From assembly GCF_010365865.1 (NCBI RefSeq), contig NZ_CP048020.1, forward strand, positions 2,480,001-2,544,000: a stretch of 64,000 bases of DNA. Direction: 5' to 3'. Numbering within the stretch: the first letter of the stretch is position 1; every line of letters begins with the position of its first letter. The position numbers were made by a program, and so were the translations under genes. Below the pieces are notes generated by a model that made no database searches, had not been told where the DNA came from, and saw nothing but the letters and a program-made list of their open reading frames with translations. Origin of the DNA: Treponema vincentii (lineage in GTDB: Bacteria > Spirochaetota > Spirochaetia > Treponematales > Treponemataceae). Positions 63,589-64,000 of this stretch are shown piece by piece.

Positions 63589-64000
63589 TTACGCGCCTGC
63601 CTTTTTCATTTGTTCAAGGTTTTCAAGATTTTGCTTCATCGCTTTTTCGACCGCGCGGAGGATGTTTTCGTAGCCGGTGCAGCGGCAGAGGTGTCCGGAG
63701 ATAAGCTTACGCAGCTCCTCCCGTGTATACAGCTTTCCGCTGCCGACAATTTCTACCGCCGTCAGAATAAGGCCGGGTGTACAGAAGCCGCATTGAACCG
63801 CTGCTTCATCGATAAAGGCCTGTTGTATCGGATTGAGTTCTCCGTTTTCGCCCTGTAAGCCTTCAACCGTCAAAATACTCTTGCCGTCCGCCCAGACTGC
63901 AAGGTAAATACAGCTGTCAACGGACACTCCATCCACCAACACGGTACAGGCGCCGCATTCTCCTACTTCACAGCCTTTTTTAACACTGGTCAACGCAAGC
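63589..64000 (-). CDS. 2Fe-2S subunit of a xanthine dehydrogenase-type enzyme (partial)
   Basis: The frame is open to the window edge, so the N-terminus is missing. At least 136 residues: first cluster motif CEVGECGACTVLVDG (with a further cysteine after ~20 residues in DSCIYLA), then AAVQCGFCTPGLILTAV and GHLCRCTGYENILRAVEKAM for the second 2Fe-2S cluster. This is the small Fe-S subunit of molybdenum hydroxylases such as xanthine dehydrogenase; it passes electrons from the molybdopterin to the flavin subunit. The C-terminus LENLEQMKKAGA is complete. Partners are expected upstream, outside the window. Confidence 0.92.
   Translation of the reverse strand, partial: LALTSVKKGCEVGECGACTVLVDGVSVDSCIYLAVWADGKSILTVEGLQGENGELNPIQQAFIDEAAVQCGFCTPGLILTAVEIVGSGKLYTREELRKLISGHLCRCTGYENILRAVEKAMKQNLENLEQMKKAGA

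Noticed and set aside
1-64000. tRNA, rRNA, tmRNA or SRP RNA genes
   Set aside because: No cloverleaf or conserved core sequence was recognised in any gap by reading; a covariance search could still find one.

Overview
The window looks like the chromosome of a host-associated (oral-type) treponeme. Supporting this are a complete spirochaete/archaeal-type V-ATPase operon, a bactofilin, a BspA-type leucine-rich-repeat protein, a Trep_Strep-family ECF transporter, many lipoproteins with spirochaete-style loose lipoboxes, and small regions packed with toxin-antitoxin genes and gene remnants. Base composition is moderate overall, with AT-rich islands (about 2.6-3.6, 4.9-7.3, 25.3-27.7 and 58.4-62.4 kb) that look acquired. 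No rRNA, tRNA or CRISPR array was recognised.

Layout. 0-7.3 kb: accessory region with an LRR protein, a ketopantoate-reductase-like enzyme, a tandem-ZinT lipoprotein, a tripartite hipBST toxin-antitoxin operon with a readable operator/promoter, and remnants of DUF4143 ATPase and VapC genes. 7.3-11.0 kb: TetR regulator followed by an ECF uptake system (S, T and fused double ATPase). 11.0-20.1 kb: mixed secreted and redox genes, including a MarR-controlled flavodoxin/ferredoxin operon, DUF4261 gene copies and a tiny basic COX24-type protein. 20.3-22.2 kb: dxs. 22.7-25.0 kb: Ig-domain lipoprotein. 25.4-27.7 kb: AAA ATPase plus HNH pair resembling the Septu defence system. 27.9-28.35 kb: a cluster of perfect hairpins. 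28.4-29.5 kb: galM. 29.5-36.9 kb: V-ATPase operon E-DUF2764-A-B-D-I-K. 37-52.9 kb: mostly housekeeping genes (shikimate kinase, chemoreceptor, acyltransferase, DinG-type helicase, smpB, signal peptidase, HemW-like, bactofilin, TPR, mtaB). 53-58.2 kb: nickel/peptide-type ABC importer. 58.2-62.4 kb: toxin-antitoxin island (higBA with an integron attC site, AbrB/RelE-like pair, two broken yefM-yoeB copies, a phd/doc-type pair). 62.4-64 kb: AraC-GyrI regulator and the end of a 2Fe-2S xanthine-dehydrogenase-type subunit.

Four features stand out. (1) Structured dispersed repeats: a 140-bp triple-hairpin element present twice with compensatory changes in its middle stem, a relative that supplies the leader of the LRR gene, and two arrays of hairpins whose loops carry TCC/GGA. 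(2) higBA appears to be an integron gene cassette with a leaderless promoter. (3) Several otherwise well-conserved genes (V-ATPase A, flavodoxin, signal peptidase, a Rossmann-like gene, a solute-binding protein) carry frameshifts, nearly all repaired by removing one base from a homopolymer. (4) smpB has an in-frame TAA at codon 13. Point 3 may reflect sequencing error and should be settled before calling those genes dead.

Functionally, the window combines energy coupling (V-ATPase), nutrient uptake (ECF, ABC), isoprenoid precursor synthesis (dxs), redox stress response (MarR operon) and defence/stability modules.
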